A stretch of 64,000 bases of DNA, from the NCBI GenBank assembly GCA_037478835.1, contig JBBFLV010000005.1:124001-188000 (forward strand), read 5' to 3'. Within the stretch, counting starts at the first letter, position 1. Every line of letters starts with the position of its first letter. Shown piece after piece: positions 8,540 through 17,094 of the stretch. This DNA is from 630D-37 sp037478835 (GTDB taxonomy: Bacteria; Chloroflexota; Anaerolineae; Anaerolineales; Villigracilaceae). A program made the position numbers and the translations under genes. The notes below the pieces were generated by a model. The model was not told the DNA's origin, ran no database searches, and saw only the letters and a list, made by a program, of their open reading frames with translations.

Positions 8540-9235
8540 CTATGAGCCAAGCATCGGTTGAGTGGGCGGATCCTGTTTGACGCGTTGCTTTGCGCGCCGG
8601 TAACGTAGAGCAACCTCATGGATGGGGATCGGCTCAAAGACCCGTGCCTGGGTTTGGGCGCGGAGCAAGGCCTGGCGCAGTGCCTCGGCATCCTGACCTG
8701 GGAAACGGCTGCAGATGCGTCCAATGGCTTCCAGAATATGGGCATCGCTATTCCCCAAACAGGCCAGGCCATACCAGGCCGCCAGCCGCAACCCGTGACG
8801 ATTCTCGCCCCACGAGTCCAGCACTTCAACCCCCACCAGCACGGCGCGGCCTTCAGGATGGTTCAAGGCTTCCCGTAACGCGACCCAGCGGTGCGTTGAC
8901 CAGAAACGCATCGGGTGCGGCAGGATCGCCAGTCCACCCTGTTCGCCGATCCTCCCCAGCGTTTCCAGCAGTGGCCGATTGGAGGGGATGGGCTTTTGGA
9001 TGAAATAAGCCAGCAGATGACCGTCGGCGGTGGTCACTTCCATGCCCGGAATGGCTTGCAGCCCAAAATGAGGCGCGCGCTCAACACATTCCAGCGAGCC
9101 GCGCAGCACATCATGATCGGTCACGGCGATCACTTTCAGGTGTTCCACCTGTGCCGCGTGGCGCAGAATTTGGGAGATGCTGTGAAGGCCATCGGGGCTG
9201 TAATTGCTGTGGATGTGGAGATCGGCGTATCCCAT
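8540..9235 (-). CDS. PHP-domain metal-dependent phosphoesterase
   Basis: 231 residues, a stand-alone PHP domain of the YciV/RnaAM-like type that hydrolyses phosphoesters (nucleotides or short RNA) using metals. Metal ligands are in DLHIHSNYSPDG (5-16), AVTDHD (about 36-41), GMEVTT, LPHPMRFW and GNSDAH near the C-terminus. The ATG at 9235 is preferred over an upstream TTG at 9265 because the PHP motif begins directly after it. A -10-like TATAAT lies at 9272-9267. It sits just upstream of uvrC and is divergent from the TetR unit. True substrate unknown. Confidence 0.88.
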   Translation of the reverse strand: MGYADLHIHSNYSPDGLHSISQILRHAAQVEHLKVIAVTDHDVLRGSLECVERAPHFGLQAIPGMEVTTADGHLLAYFIQKPIPSNRPLLETLGRIGEQGGLAILPHPMRFWSTHRWVALREALNHPEGRAVLVGVEVLDSWGENRHGLRLAAWYGLACLGNSDAHILEAIGRICSRFPGQDAEALRQALLRAQTQARVFEPIPIHEVALRYRRAKQRVKQDPPTQPMLGS

Positions 9236-9293
9236 AAGTTGCTCAAGTAAAAATAGGATTGGCAAAATTATATCACCTGTAAGTTGTTTATAT

Positions 9294-9325
9294 GACCGTA
9301 GACCGTGGACGGTAGACCGTAGACG
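9294..9325 (+). repeat. Heptamer repeat locus 2
   Basis: Four tandem units (CCGTAGA, CCGTGGA, CGGTAGA, CCGTAGA) in the divergent gap between the PHP gene and tetR. They lie upstream of both promoters and outside both transcripts. The clearest short example of the family. Confidence 0.9.
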
Positions 9326-9345
9326 TTAAGGAGTTAGATGGCCTC

Positions 9346-9375
9346 TTGACAGGAGATCGCTCTCTGACATACAAT
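9346..9375 (+). promoter_or_regulatory. Promoter of the TetR-ABC exporter operon
   Basis: A perfect -35 TTGACA (9346-9351), 18-base spacer and -10 TACAAT (9370-9375). Predicted transcription start is near 9382, so the operator at 9385-9406 covers the start site and the leader is very short, with no ribosome-binding site. Confidence 0.85.
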
Positions 9376-9384
9376 ATGACTGCA

Positions 9385-9406
9385 CGGTCACATGACCGCT
9401 CGGTCA
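9385..9406 (+). promoter_or_regulatory. Probable TetR operator with three half-sites
   Basis: Three half-sites CGGTCA, TGACCG and CGGTCA are separated by two bases each (CA, CT). This makes two overlapping perfect 6-bp inverted repeats between the -10 box and the tetR start, the expected place for autorepression. Confidence 0.8.
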
Positions 9407-9409
9407 CAT

Positions 9410-10027
9410 ATGCCGAAGGAAACCTTCTTCAACCTCCCCGAAGAAAAGCAGAATCTGATCTGCGAGGCGGCGCTGGAAGAGTTTACCGATCACCCCTTTC
9501 GTCATGCCAGCGTCAACCGCATCGTGCGCCGATCTGGCATCGCCAAAGGGAGTTTCTACCAATATTTCGAGGATAAGGTCGACCTCTTCCGCTACCTGCT
9601 CCAGAAGGCCGCCGAGGTCAAAATGCGCTACTTGGCGCCGGTCTTCGAGAATGCCGCCCAAAGCGATTTCTTCACCCTGCTTCATGATCTCTATCTGCGC
9701 GGCTTGCAGATGGCTCTTGATCACCCGCGCTATGCCGCCCTGGGCAAGCGTCTGATCGAGGACCGTACACTCTATGCCAAAATCTGGTCTGAGAGCGCCT
9801 CATCGGCTCAGGATTTCTTCCGCTCCTTCATCGAAAAAGCCATCGCCAGGGGGGAGATTCGCTCCGATCTCGATCCCGCCCTGATCTCCTGGCTGGTGAC
9901 CACGCTGAGCGGCCAGCTCAATGAGTATTACCTGGAGCATGTAGCGCCGCAATACGATCAACGGATGATGGAAACTGTGGAGCAGTTCATCGCCTTTCTA
10001 CGGCATGGGCTGCAACCCCGTTCCTGA
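9410..10027 (+). CDS. TetR-family transcriptional regulator
   Basis: A 205-residue repressor with an N-terminal helix-turn-helix (about 24-55: VNRIVRRSGIAKGSFYQYF) and a C-terminal ligand-binding domain. ATG 9410 is chosen because MPKETFFNLPEEKQ is the usual start in this subfamily; an in-frame ATG at 9392 lies inside the operator. There is no Shine-Dalgarno, so the mRNA is probably leaderless or nearly so. It leads an ABC exporter operon (22-base gap to the ATPase), which it most likely represses until an inducing compound is present. Ligand unknown. Confidence 0.9.
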   Translation: MPKETFFNLPEEKQNLICEAALEEFTDHPFRHASVNRIVRRSGIAKGSFYQYFEDKVDLFRYLLQKAAEVKMRYLAPVFENAAQSDFFTLLHDLYLRGLQMALDHPRYAALGKRLIEDRTLYAKIWSESASSAQDFFRSFIEKAIARGEIRSDLDPALISWLVTTLSGQLNEYYLEHVAPQYDQRMMETVEQFIAFLRHGLQPRS

Positions 10028-10048
10028 TCTCTTCTCAAGGAGTCTGCT

Positions 10049-10924
10049 ATGAGCATCATTGAAACCCACCATCTGACCAAGTACTATGGCAAATCCCGCG
10101 GCATCATCGATGTCTCGATCCAGGTCGAAGAAGGCGAGATTTTCGGCTTCATCGGCCCGAACGGCGCGGGAAAGTCCACCACCATCCGCCTGCTGCTTTC
10201 GCTGATCTTCCCCACCAGCGGCAGCGCCACCATTTTCGGCAAAGATGTGGTGCGTTACGGTCCGGAGATCCGCCGCCATATCGGTTACCTGCCTTCCGAA
10301 GTCTTCTACTATGAAGGAATGCGGGTGATCGATCTGCTACGCTACTCCGCCAGTTTCTACGAGGGCGATCACACGCAGCGCATGCGCGAATTGGCCGAGT
10401 ACATGGAGCTGGAGCTTGACCGTCGCATTGACGATCTCTCCTATGGCAATCGCAAGAAGGTGGGCATCGTGCAAGGGTTGCTCCACGCGCCGAAGCTGAT
10501 CTTCCTGGATGAGCCGACCGCCGGCCTTGACCCGCTCATGCAGCGCAAGTTCTTCGACCTGGTGCGCCGCGAGAACCGGGAACGCGGCGTGACCGTGTTC
10601 TTCTCCTCCCACATCCTGAGCGAAGTGCAGCGTCTGTGCGATCGCGTTGCCATCATCCGCGAGGGGCGCATCGTCGAGGTTTCGGATATCCAGACGCTGC
10701 AGAAGAACAACTACAAGCGCGTGCGCGTGGCCGCCGAAGGCGTGACCCCGGAGCACTTCCAACTGCCGGGCGTGACCAACCTGGAGCAGAGCAACGGCGC
10801 GCTGCGCTTCTTCTTCAAGGGCGATGTAAACATCCTGCTGCAGCGCATCGCCGCGCTGAACGTCCAGGATGTGACCATCGAAGAGCCCACCCTGGAAGAG
10901 ATCTTTATGCACTACTACGAGTGA
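10049..10924 (+). CDS. ABC exporter ATP-binding protein
   Basis: 291 residues. Walker A GPNGAGKSTT (about 38-47), signature LSYGNRKKVG (about 130-139), Walker B LIFLDEPTAGLDP (about 150-162) and the switch histidine in SSHILSE. The C-terminal extension of about 80 residues is typical of CcmA/NatA-type multidrug or antibiotic exporters. An AAGGAG site precedes the ATG. With the two following permease genes it forms a complete ABC-2 type exporter under the upstream TetR regulator. Substrate unknown. Confidence 0.93.
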   Translation: MSIIETHHLTKYYGKSRGIIDVSIQVEEGEIFGFIGPNGAGKSTTIRLLLSLIFPTSGSATIFGKDVVRYGPEIRRHIGYLPSEVFYYEGMRVIDLLRYSASFYEGDHTQRMRELAEYMELELDRRIDDLSYGNRKKVGIVQGLLHAPKLIFLDEPTAGLDPLMQRKFFDLVRRENRERGVTVFFSSHILSEVQRLCDRVAIIREGRIVEVSDIQTLQKNNYKRVRVAAEGVTPEHFQLPGVTNLEQSNGALRFFFKGDVNILLQRIAALNVQDVTIEEPTLEEIFMHYYE

Positions 10925-10935
10925 GCGAGGCTACC

Positions 10936-11745
10936 ATGCGTCGCAACATCTTCTTCCACGAATTTCGTGCCCGGCTCTCTTCGGTGATCATCTGGACGGC
11001 TTCTACTGTCGCCATGATCCTGATCTACCTGGCGATGTATCCGCTCTTTGCCGATCAGGCGGAAGTGATGAACCGCGCCTTCCAGCAGTTCCCGCCGGAG
11101 TTCCGCGCCGCTTTCGGGCTCGGCGAGATCGACTTTTCCACGGTCATGGGCTTTTTCAGCTTCGTCTACCTGTTCATCCAGCTCCTGCTGGCGATCCAGG
11201 CCTCGAACTACGGCTTTGGTATGCTCTCCGTGGAAGAGCGCGAGCTGACCGCCGACTTCCTGATGAGCAAGCCGGTTTCGCGCTCGCAGATTTTCGTCAG
11301 CAAGCTGATCGCGGCGCTCTGTGGGCTGGCCATCACCCAGGCCGTTGTCTGGGCGGCCTCCTTCGGCTTCATCGAAGCTTTCCGCGAAGGCCGTTCGTAC
11401 GATCCGGCGCTGCTGGCGCGCATGTTATGGGGATTGGTGCCGTTCCAACTCTTCTTCTTCTCCCTTGGCACCTTCATTTCCCTCCTCGTGCGCCGCATTC
11501 GCAGCGTCACACCCTATGGGCTGGGGCTGGGCTTCGGTATGTACCTGCTGGGTGCTTTCAGTGACCTGCTCGGCGAGGCCAAGCTCGAATACCTGACCGC
11601 CTTCAAGCACTTCAACCCCGAATACGCCGTGACCAACGGCCATTTTGACCCTGCGCTGGTGGGACTGAACCTGGCCGTGACCGTGGTCGCGCTGGTGCTC
11701 GCCTACGTGCTCTACCTGCGGCGCGATATCCCATCGGTTACCTAG
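10936..11745 (+). CDS. ABC-2 type exporter permease subunit 1
   Basis: 269 residues with about six membrane segments, the first being SVIIWTASTVAMILIYLAMYP. The cytoplasmic stretch EERELTADFLMSKPVSRSQIFVSKLIAAL is the characteristic ABC-2 coupling region (typical E-x-G-T/EL...LPVSR...K). The ATG at 10936 lies 11 bases after the ATPase stop; the longer open frame upstream overlaps the ATPase gene and is rejected. It pairs with the second permease as a heterodimer by inference. Confidence 0.88.
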   Translation: MRRNIFFHEFRARLSSVIIWTASTVAMILIYLAMYPLFADQAEVMNRAFQQFPPEFRAAFGLGEIDFSTVMGFFSFVYLFIQLLLAIQASNYGFGMLSVEERELTADFLMSKPVSRSQIFVSKLIAALCGLAITQAVVWAASFGFIEAFREGRSYDPALLARMLWGLVPFQLFFFSLGTFISLLVRRIRSVTPYGLGLGFGMYLLGAFSDLLGEAKLEYLTAFKHFNPEYAVTNGHFDPALVGLNLAVTVVALVLAYVLYLRRDIPSVT

Positions 11746-11786
11746 TCGGTTGGAAAGCGTGTTTCTGAAAAACAAGGAGAGAAACT

Positions 11787-12581
11787 ATGAATATCTTCTG
11801 GCGCGAATTTCGGGCCCATCTCAAATCCCTGCTGATCTATAGCATCATCATCTTCCTCTTTACCGTCACCGGTTTCACCAAGTTCAAGACCTATGCCGAA
11901 AACCCGGAGATGCTTGCCATCCTTGAGCAGATGCCGAAGGCCGTGCTCGAAGCGCTGAACATGACCGTCTTCAACCTGACCACGCTGAGCGGCTTTTACG
12001 GCATCATGCACATCTACTATGCCCTGATCCTGGGCATTGCCGCGGTGATGTGGGGCAGCGATGTGATCGCCAAAGAAGAGCGCGATAAGACGGTAGAGTT
12101 TTCGTTGGTGCTACCTGTCACGCGCAGCCGGCTGGTGACGGCCAAACTCCTCGCCGTAATCGTCCACTCCATCCTCCTGCTCGGCGTGACCGTGCTCTCC
12201 TTCTTTGTCAGCAGCCGTTCCTATACCCCGGACGAGGGCTTCTGGGACTTCTTTTACACCTCCATGGCCGGCCTCTTCCTGCTCCAGATGATCTTCATCG
12301 CCATCGGCATCTTCCTGGGGTGTGCCATGCAGCAGTACCGCCGCGCCGGTGCGGTGGCGATCGCCATCTTGCTGGGGACCTACTTCCTCTCGATCGTCGC
12401 TTCCTTGCATGAGAAGGTGGAGTTTCTCAAGTACTTCTCGCCGTTCAAGTATGCCGATGCCGGCATGATCTGGCGCGAGGGCCGCATTGAGCCGATCTAC
12501 CTCTGGCTTTCGTTGGTTATCCTGGTTGCCTGCCTTGGACTGGCCTACTGGCGCTACAACCGGCGCGATCTGTATATTTGA
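11787..12581 (+). CDS. ABC-2 type exporter permease subunit 2
   Basis: 264 residues, about six membrane segments, with the coupling motif KEERDKTVEFSLVLPVTRSRLVTAKLLAV. An AAGGAGAG site lies just before the ATG. Last gene of the TetR-controlled exporter operon. Its TGA stop is the start of a heptamer repeat (TGACCGTGG). Confidence 0.88.
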   Translation: MNIFWREFRAHLKSLLIYSIIIFLFTVTGFTKFKTYAENPEMLAILEQMPKAVLEALNMTVFNLTTLSGFYGIMHIYYALILGIAAVMWGSDVIAKEERDKTVEFSLVLPVTRSRLVTAKLLAVIVHSILLLGVTVLSFFVSSRSYTPDEGFWDFFYTSMAGLFLLQMIFIAIGIFLGCAMQQYRRAGAVAIAILLGTYFLSIVASLHEKVEFLKYFSPFKYADAGMIWREGRIEPIYLWLSLVILVACLGLAYWRYNRRDLYI

Positions 12582-12601
12582 CCGTGGATGGTGGACCGTA
12601 G
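12579..12601 (+). repeat. Heptamer repeat locus 3
   Basis: Units ACCGTGG, ATGGTGG, ACCGTAG begin inside the stop codon of the permease gene, in the sense orientation of that gene. Confidence 0.8.
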
Positions 12602-12621
12602 CACAGCGCTTTAGCCTGTGC
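12601..12621. repeat. REP-like palindrome
   Basis: GCACAG and CTGTGC arms flank CGCTTTAGC, giving a small hairpin between two heptamer blocks. It resembles short dispersed palindromes of other bacteria, though only one copy is in this window. Confidence 0.5.
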
Positions 12622-12647
12622 GTGTCCGCTGCTTCGGCCTGGGTTCG

Positions 12648-12677
12648 CGGACCGTAGACCGTGGACGGTGGACCGTG
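12648..12677 (+). repeat. Heptamer repeat locus 4
   Basis: Tandem units ACCGTAG, ACCGTGG, ACGGTGG, ACCGTG-, 47 bases after locus 3 in the same orientation and separated from it by the palindrome. Confidence 0.88.
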
Positions 12678-12696
12678 ATCCATGAACAGTGATTTG

Positions 12697-12728
12697 GCAG
12701 CACAGGGAAATCCTGTGCTGCTTGTTTA
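12697..12728 (+). terminator. Probable terminator of the TetR-ABC operon
   Basis: A perfect 10-bp stem (12697-12706 with 12712-12721) with a five-base loop, followed by TTGTTTAT. The remaining gap to 12913 shows nothing recognisable other than the -10 box of the next gene. Confidence 0.75.
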
Positions 12729-12913
12729 TCGGAGGGAAAGATTTGTTCGTCCAAGTGCAGAATTCCATTTCCCCAGCGCAACATGTGGTGACCGAGAGTC
12801 GCCTCTTAGGTCTGTACTGACTCGGAGCACAACAGGAGGCTTAATCCGCATCCATTCTTGTTCTGCTTCTCACGGTGGTATGAAATGCTCCCCTCGCTCC
12901 GATCACCTTATGC

Positions 12914-12926
12914 TATACTTTAATCC
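12914..12926 (+). promoter_or_regulatory. Leaderless-type promoter (-10 box)
   Basis: TATACT at 12914-12919 ends exactly seven bases before ATG 12927, placing the transcription start at the start codon. No Shine-Dalgarno is present, and no good -35 was found. Confidence 0.6.
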
Positions 12927-15374
12927 ATGCCGCTCGATCTTTTCCTCCTGCCCCTCTATCGCTCCCAGGGAGAAATCCGGGATTCCCTGCCCGGTGCCGC
13001 CCTCTTTGAGCCGCCGCGCAAAACGGCGCGTGGGCGGGAGGAAGATCGTCTGCTTTGCTACCTGGCCATGTTGGGGCATCCCGTGCCGGAAGCCGAGCTC
13101 CAACGCCTGCTTCAAGAGGTGCGGGATACCTACTACGCCACCAGCGGTAGCCTTACCTTTGCTTTGCGTGCCGCCGCGCTGCGCCTCAATCAGCAGCTGC
13201 TGGAGCGCAATTTTGCCCTGCGGGCACAAAAACGCTATAACCTCGGCCTGCTTGTGCTCTTTGCCGTTCGCCAAGAACAGGCCATCTTCCTTCAGGGCGG
13301 CCCCACCCATCTCTTCCTATGGGATCAGGGGGAATTGCGCCATTTTCACGATCCCGAATCCTCCGCTCAAGGACTGGGGTATGCCCAAACGCCTTCCCTG
13401 CGTTATGGACAGATTACCCTTCAGCCGGGTCAGCGGCTCCTCTTCTGTGGCAGGTTACCTGCGGCCTGGGAGAACCTTTCCATCCCTTCTTCTTCTCTGG
13501 CCGCGCTCTATCGCCATCTGATCAGCCTGGAACGACAGGAAATCCACGCATTATTAATGGGGATCGAAGCCGGACGCGGCGCCGTGACGTGGCTGCCGAT
13601 CCCCTCGCTCTCTGCCACCGCCGCTCCTGCGCCTGCGGTTCAGGAGGGACCCGTTACGGAGGTGCCCACCTCGAGCGCCGCCTCTGCCGAAGCGCCTGTG
13701 CGCGCCCACTTTATCGGCGCGAAAGAGCCGATGACGATCGAGCCGCCCAAAACGCAAGCTCCCCAGGCAGAGGAGAAAGCCCCACCGGCCTCGGTGGCTC
13801 CGCCCGAAGGTACACCGCGCGCAGAGACCTCCGCTCCGACCGCTTCATCCGAACCGACACCTGCTGAGGAAATTCCTGCCCCGCCTGCGCAAGGCCCTTC
13901 GGCCTATGCCTTGCCTCGGCCTGCACCCTCTGCTTCGAGCGCGGCGACTCCGCCAAAGGTCCAAAACGAATCCGCACGGCACACACCCTCCCCGGCTGCG
14001 TTGCCCAAGAGCAGTACCCAATCTCGGGCGCGCACGCGGCTTCCCTCTCCCGAAACCTTAAAACCATTTGCCCGTAGACTCCTGAATCTCTTGGAGGCCT
14101 ACCGCCACATGCGCCGCAGGTTGCTCGAGGGGGTCGGACGTTTCCTGCCGCGCCTGCTCCCTTCGGAAGATTCGCCCACCCTGCCACCGACGACACAATG
14201 GTTGCTCCTTTTGCTGGCGCTCGCCATCCCGCTGATGGTGGTCACGGCCGCCACGGTGACCTATTTCCGCTACGGGCGCAACGTGGAATATCAGACCTAC
14301 CTGAGCCAGGCGCAAGCGCTGCGTGCCCAGGCGCTGACCCTGCAGGAGGCCACGGCGCAACGCGATGCTTGGCAAGGAGTGCTCTTTTATCTGGAGAAGG
14401 CCGAGGCCCACCGCCGCAGCGAGGAGACGCGCGCGCTGCGCTTGGAAGCGGAAAGGGCACTGGATCAACTGTTCGGCATCCTGCGCCTGAATTTCCAGCC
14501 GGCGCTGAGTTCCCCTTTGCCCGTGCCGGTGACGCGCCTGGTCGCCGTGCAGGGCGATCTCTACCTCTTGGATGCTCAGAACGGGCGCGTGCTACGGGCG
14601 ATGAATGCGAACGGCCGTTTTCAGCTGGATGAGGCCTTTCAGTGTGCCCCCGGCTCCTACGGCGACCTGACGGTGGGGGCGCTGGTTGACCTTCTGCCGC
14701 TGCCCGATTTCAACTTTTATGGTGCCAGGGTGCTGGCGGCGGATGCATCCGGCAATTTGCTCTATTGCGCTCCCGATTCACAGCCCTTCGCCGTTGCCCT
14801 GCCGCGCCCGAACGCCAATTGGACGCGGCTCACCGCCTTTGCACTGGATGGCGATATTCTCTATGTGCTGGATGCGGCCGCACGCGCCGTCTGGGAATAT
14901 ACCGGTTATCAGGGTACCTTCGAGCGCCCACCGCGCTTTATCTTCTCCCGCACCGTCCCGCCGATTGAGAACGGCATTGATCTGGTGGCGCATCAGGATG
15001 CGATCTATGTGCTCCATGCGACCGGTACGCTCACCGTCTGCACCAACAGCCGGCTGGAGAGCGTGCCGACCCGCTGTGAGTCGCCGGCCATGCTCCGCGA
15101 TCCCTTCCCGGCCCATCAGGGCCTGGCGGAGTTCCAGCAGGTACATTTCACGCAGCTGGCAGCCGGTCCTCCACCGGGCTTGCCTTTGCTTTTCCTGGAT
15201 GATGAACATCAGGCGATCTATCGCTTCTCGGCGCGCTCGCTGGAGCTCCAGGCCATCTGGAAGGCGGCGCCACGCACCCTGCCGGACCTTCATTGGACGG
15301 CTTTTGCCCTCAGCGCGGAAAATGTGTTCTACCTGGCATTGGAAAACCGCATCTATTTCGCTCCTTTGCCATAA
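12927..15374 (+). CDS. Large membrane-anchored protein: N-terminal globular domain, Pro/Ala linker, one TM helix, C-terminal propeller-like domain
   Basis: 815 residues, not recognised as a named family. Residues 1-210 form a globular domain with a faint resemblance to PP2C-like phosphatase folds (TFALRAAALRLNQQL, IFLQGGPTHLFLW) but without clear metal aspartates. About 220-390 is a low-complexity Pro/Ala/Ser/Glu linker. A single TM helix (about 421-447, WLLLLLALAIPLMVVTAA) is followed by a helical segment (about 455-515, rich in Ala, Gln and Glu). The rest holds repeated beta stretches (GDLYLLDAQNGRVLRAM, GDILYVLDAAARAVWEY) like a beta-propeller outside the membrane. The layout suggests signal exchange across the membrane. 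Confidence 0.7.
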   Translation: MPLDLFLLPLYRSQGEIRDSLPGAALFEPPRKTARGREEDRLLCYLAMLGHPVPEAELQRLLQEVRDTYYATSGSLTFALRAAALRLNQQLLERNFALRAQKRYNLGLLVLFAVRQEQAIFLQGGPTHLFLWDQGELRHFHDPESSAQGLGYAQTPSLRYGQITLQPGQRLLFCGRLPAAWENLSIPSSSLAALYRHLISLERQEIHALLMGIEAGRGAVTWLPIPSLSATAAPAPAVQEGPVTEVPTSSAASAEAPVRAHFIGAKEPMTIEPPKTQAPQAEEKAPPASVAPPEGTPRAETSAPTASSEPTPAEEIPAPPAQGPSAYALPRPAPSASSAATPPKVQNESARHTPSPAALPKSSTQSRARTRLPSPETLKPFARRLLNLLEAYRHMRRRLLEGVGRFLPRLLPSEDSPTLPPTTQWLLLLLALAIPLMVVTAATVTYFRYGRNVEYQTYLSQAQALRAQALTLQEATAQRDAWQGVLFYLEKAEAHRRSEETRALRLEAERALDQLFGILRLNFQPALSSPLPVPVTRLVAVQGDLYLLDAQNGRVLRAMNANGRFQLDEAFQCAPGSYGDLTVGALVDLLPLPDFNFYGARVLAADASGNLLYCAPDSQPFAVALPRPNANWTRLTAFALDGDILYVLDAAARAVWEYTGYQGTFERPPRFIFSRTVPPIENGIDLVAHQDAIYVLHATGTLTVCTNSRLESVPTRCESPAMLRDPFPAHQGLAEFQQVHFTQLAAGPPPGLPLLFLDDEHQAIYRFSARSLELQAIWKAAPRTLPDLHWTAFALSAENVFYLALENRIYFAPLP

Positions 15375-15433
15375 AAGGACAAAATTAGGAAAAGATTACA
15401 GGATTGGCGGGGGTGTCCATCCCTGAAAAAGCG

Positions 15434-16522
15434 CTATAGCGAAAAAGATTGCACTCGTTCGATGGCCTCTAAGAATGCCTCGACCATCCGCTCTAGGTTG
15501 ATCTCCTCCGAGACGATGCGGAAAGAGGCCTGCCCTTTCTCTCGCAGGCGCTCCCCTTCGGAAAGTGCCAGGCGCAGGGTTTCGACCAGGGCGGGGTAGT
15601 CATCGGGGGGAATTTGCCAGCCGTTTTCCGGTCGCACCAGGTCATCTTGTGTGCCATCGCCACGGGCGACCAGCACGGGCAGGCCATGGCTCATGGCTTC
15701 CTGGATCGCCAGGCCGCCGGTTCCGGGCAGGACGAAGAGGTCGGCCTGGGTGAAGAAGGAGGTGAGCTCGGCACCGTGCTTTTCGCCGACGAATTCCGTC
15801 TGCGGGTAGTGTTGCGCCGCCAGTTTCTCCAGGCGGGCACGGTCTGGGCCATCGCCGACGACGATCAACCGCGGCGGGGTGGGCATTTCGGCGCAGGCGC
15901 GGATCAGCCAGTCTACGCGTTTGCGCGGTTGCAAACGACCGACGAAAAGCACCGTCAGACGATCTTGGATCGCCGGGCGGGTCGGAGGCGGCACGGACGG
16001 ACGAGGCGCTACGGCGTTCGGAGCGACGAAAATGCGCTCTCGTGGGATGCCACAAGCGGCATATTCTTCGCGGCCGCGGCGGCTGTAGGTGATCAGCCCG
16101 TCGAATTGCCGAAGGAAGCGCAAACGCCCTTTTTGCCGCCACGTAGCTAAAGGTCCCGCGAGCGGCGGCGCACCCAACCCCCACCCCAGCACCGGGCGCC
16201 GACGGGCTTTCATCCAGCGCACGGCCAGGTTCGTGCTCGGGTAGCGCGGGTTCGCCTCTACGATCAGCACTTGGGGGTCCCAGCGTTCCAGCCATTCCAG
16301 AATGTTGCGCTGATAGCACAGGTAGAAGGCCCCCTGAAAGAGATGCAGGTTTTGCGCCGGGAAATAATGCCCGTGGGTTAGTTCCCGGGCCGGGTGAATG
16401 CCCTCCTGCGGGCGCGGCAGGCCGGCAAACAGGCTGAATTCGCCTGCCAGCGCCTCTCCCAGCCGCTCGAAGAACGGACGACGATAGAGGGGATAGACAC
16501 GTTGCTGCAAACCGATGCGCAT
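15434..16522 (-). CDS. Glycosyltransferase, GT4/GT1 family
   Basis: 362 residues with a GT-B fold, transferring a sugar from a nucleotide sugar to a lipid or polysaccharide acceptor. The C-terminal half carries TVLFVGRLQPRKRVDWLI, VVGDGPDRARLE and the nucleotide-binding EX7E region (PGTGGLAIQEAMSHGLPVLVA). Start ATG 16522 lacks a ribosome site but has TATAAT seven bases upstream, overlapping the stop of the adenosyltransferase gene. It may therefore be expressed from its own leaderless promoter rather than as the tail of the B12 operon. Acceptor unknown. Confidence 0.88.
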   Translation of the reverse strand: MRIGLQQRVYPLYRRPFFERLGEALAGEFSLFAGLPRPQEGIHPARELTHGHYFPAQNLHLFQGAFYLCYQRNILEWLERWDPQVLIVEANPRYPSTNLAVRWMKARRRPVLGWGLGAPPLAGPLATWRQKGRLRFLRQFDGLITYSRRGREEYAACGIPRERIFVAPNAVAPRPSVPPPTRPAIQDRLTVLFVGRLQPRKRVDWLIRACAEMPTPPRLIVVGDGPDRARLEKLAAQHYPQTEFVGEKHGAELTSFFTQADLFVLPGTGGLAIQEAMSHGLPVLVARGDGTQDDLVRPENGWQIPPDDYPALVETLRLALSEGERLREKGQASFRIVSEEINLERMVEAFLEAIERVQSFSL

Positions 16523-16535
16523 GGATCGGATTATA
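16523..16535 (-). promoter_or_regulatory. Leaderless-type -10 box before the glycosyltransferase
   Basis: TATAAT (16535-16530, minus strand) ends seven bases before ATG 16522 and overlaps the TAA stop (16533-16531) of the preceding gene. No -35 match is apparent, so this could be chance. Confidence 0.5.
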
Positions 16536-17094
16536 ACCGGCTATCCCAAAGCGGTTCGGCGACGCCGCGCATTTTGTTCTCGTAGCGCGCCATGACGAAG
16601 AGCGCATCCGAAAGGCGGTTGAGATAGGGGATGACGAACGTGCCGATCGTCTCCTGCCGGCTGAGTGCCACCACCTCGCGCTCGGCACGGCGGCAGACCG
16701 TGCGCGCGAAGTGTAGCCAGGCTGCGCCGGGCGAACCACCGGGCAGGATGAAATTTTCTAACGGACCGACGACGGCATTGAGTTCGTCGATCAGGGCCTC
16801 TAGCCGGCGGACATGGCGCTCTTCGATCTGCGGTAGGGCATAGCGCTGTTTGTCTTCTTCCAGGAAGGCCAGATCGCTGCCCAGGTGGAAGAGCTCGTTC
16901 TGGATGGAAGGCAGCACCTGCTGCAGGCGCTCGCAGAGCCCCTGGGCCAGCGCCAGGCCGAGCACCGAGTTCAGTTCGTCCACCGTGCCGTAGGCGGCTA
17001 CGCGGAGCGAATCCTTCGGCACGCGTTGACCGCCACCAAGAGACGTAGTGCCGCGATCCCCTTTACGGGTGTAAATTTTCGTCAGACGGGGCAT
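16531..17094 (-). CDS. pduO: Cob(I)alamin adenosyltransferase, PduO type
   Basis: Converts cob(I)alamin and ATP to adenosylcobalamin. The 187 residues match the family. ATP-binding TRKGDRGTTSLGGGQRVPK lies at 8-26, VDELNSVLG follows, and CRRAEREVV plus YLNRLSDALFVMAR near the C-terminus are the conserved helix motifs. ATG 17094 is used because the protein family starts at PRLTKIYTRKGDRG, and it has a GGAGG site; an upstream in-frame ATG at 17130 is less likely. It overlaps the PP-loop gene by 32 bases in an operon behind a B12 riboswitch, which fits corrinoid salvage. Confidence 0.95.
   Translation of the reverse strand: MPRLTKIYTRKGDRGTTSLGGGQRVPKDSLRVAAYGTVDELNSVLGLALAQGLCERLQQVLPSIQNELFHLGSDLAFLEEDKQRYALPQIEERHVRRLEALIDELNAVVGPLENFILPGGSPGAAWLHFARTVCRRAEREVVALSRQETIGTFVIPYLNRLSDALFVMARYENKMRGVAEPLWDSRL

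Noticed and set aside
12682..13521. Plus-strand open frame of 279 codons
   Set aside because: Starts in a terminator region and runs out of frame over the 815-residue gene, which has a leaderless promoter at its ATG.
15642..16739. Minus-strand open frame of 365 codons
   Set aside because: Same strand but other frame of the glycosyltransferase and adenosyltransferase genes, whose motifs are clear.
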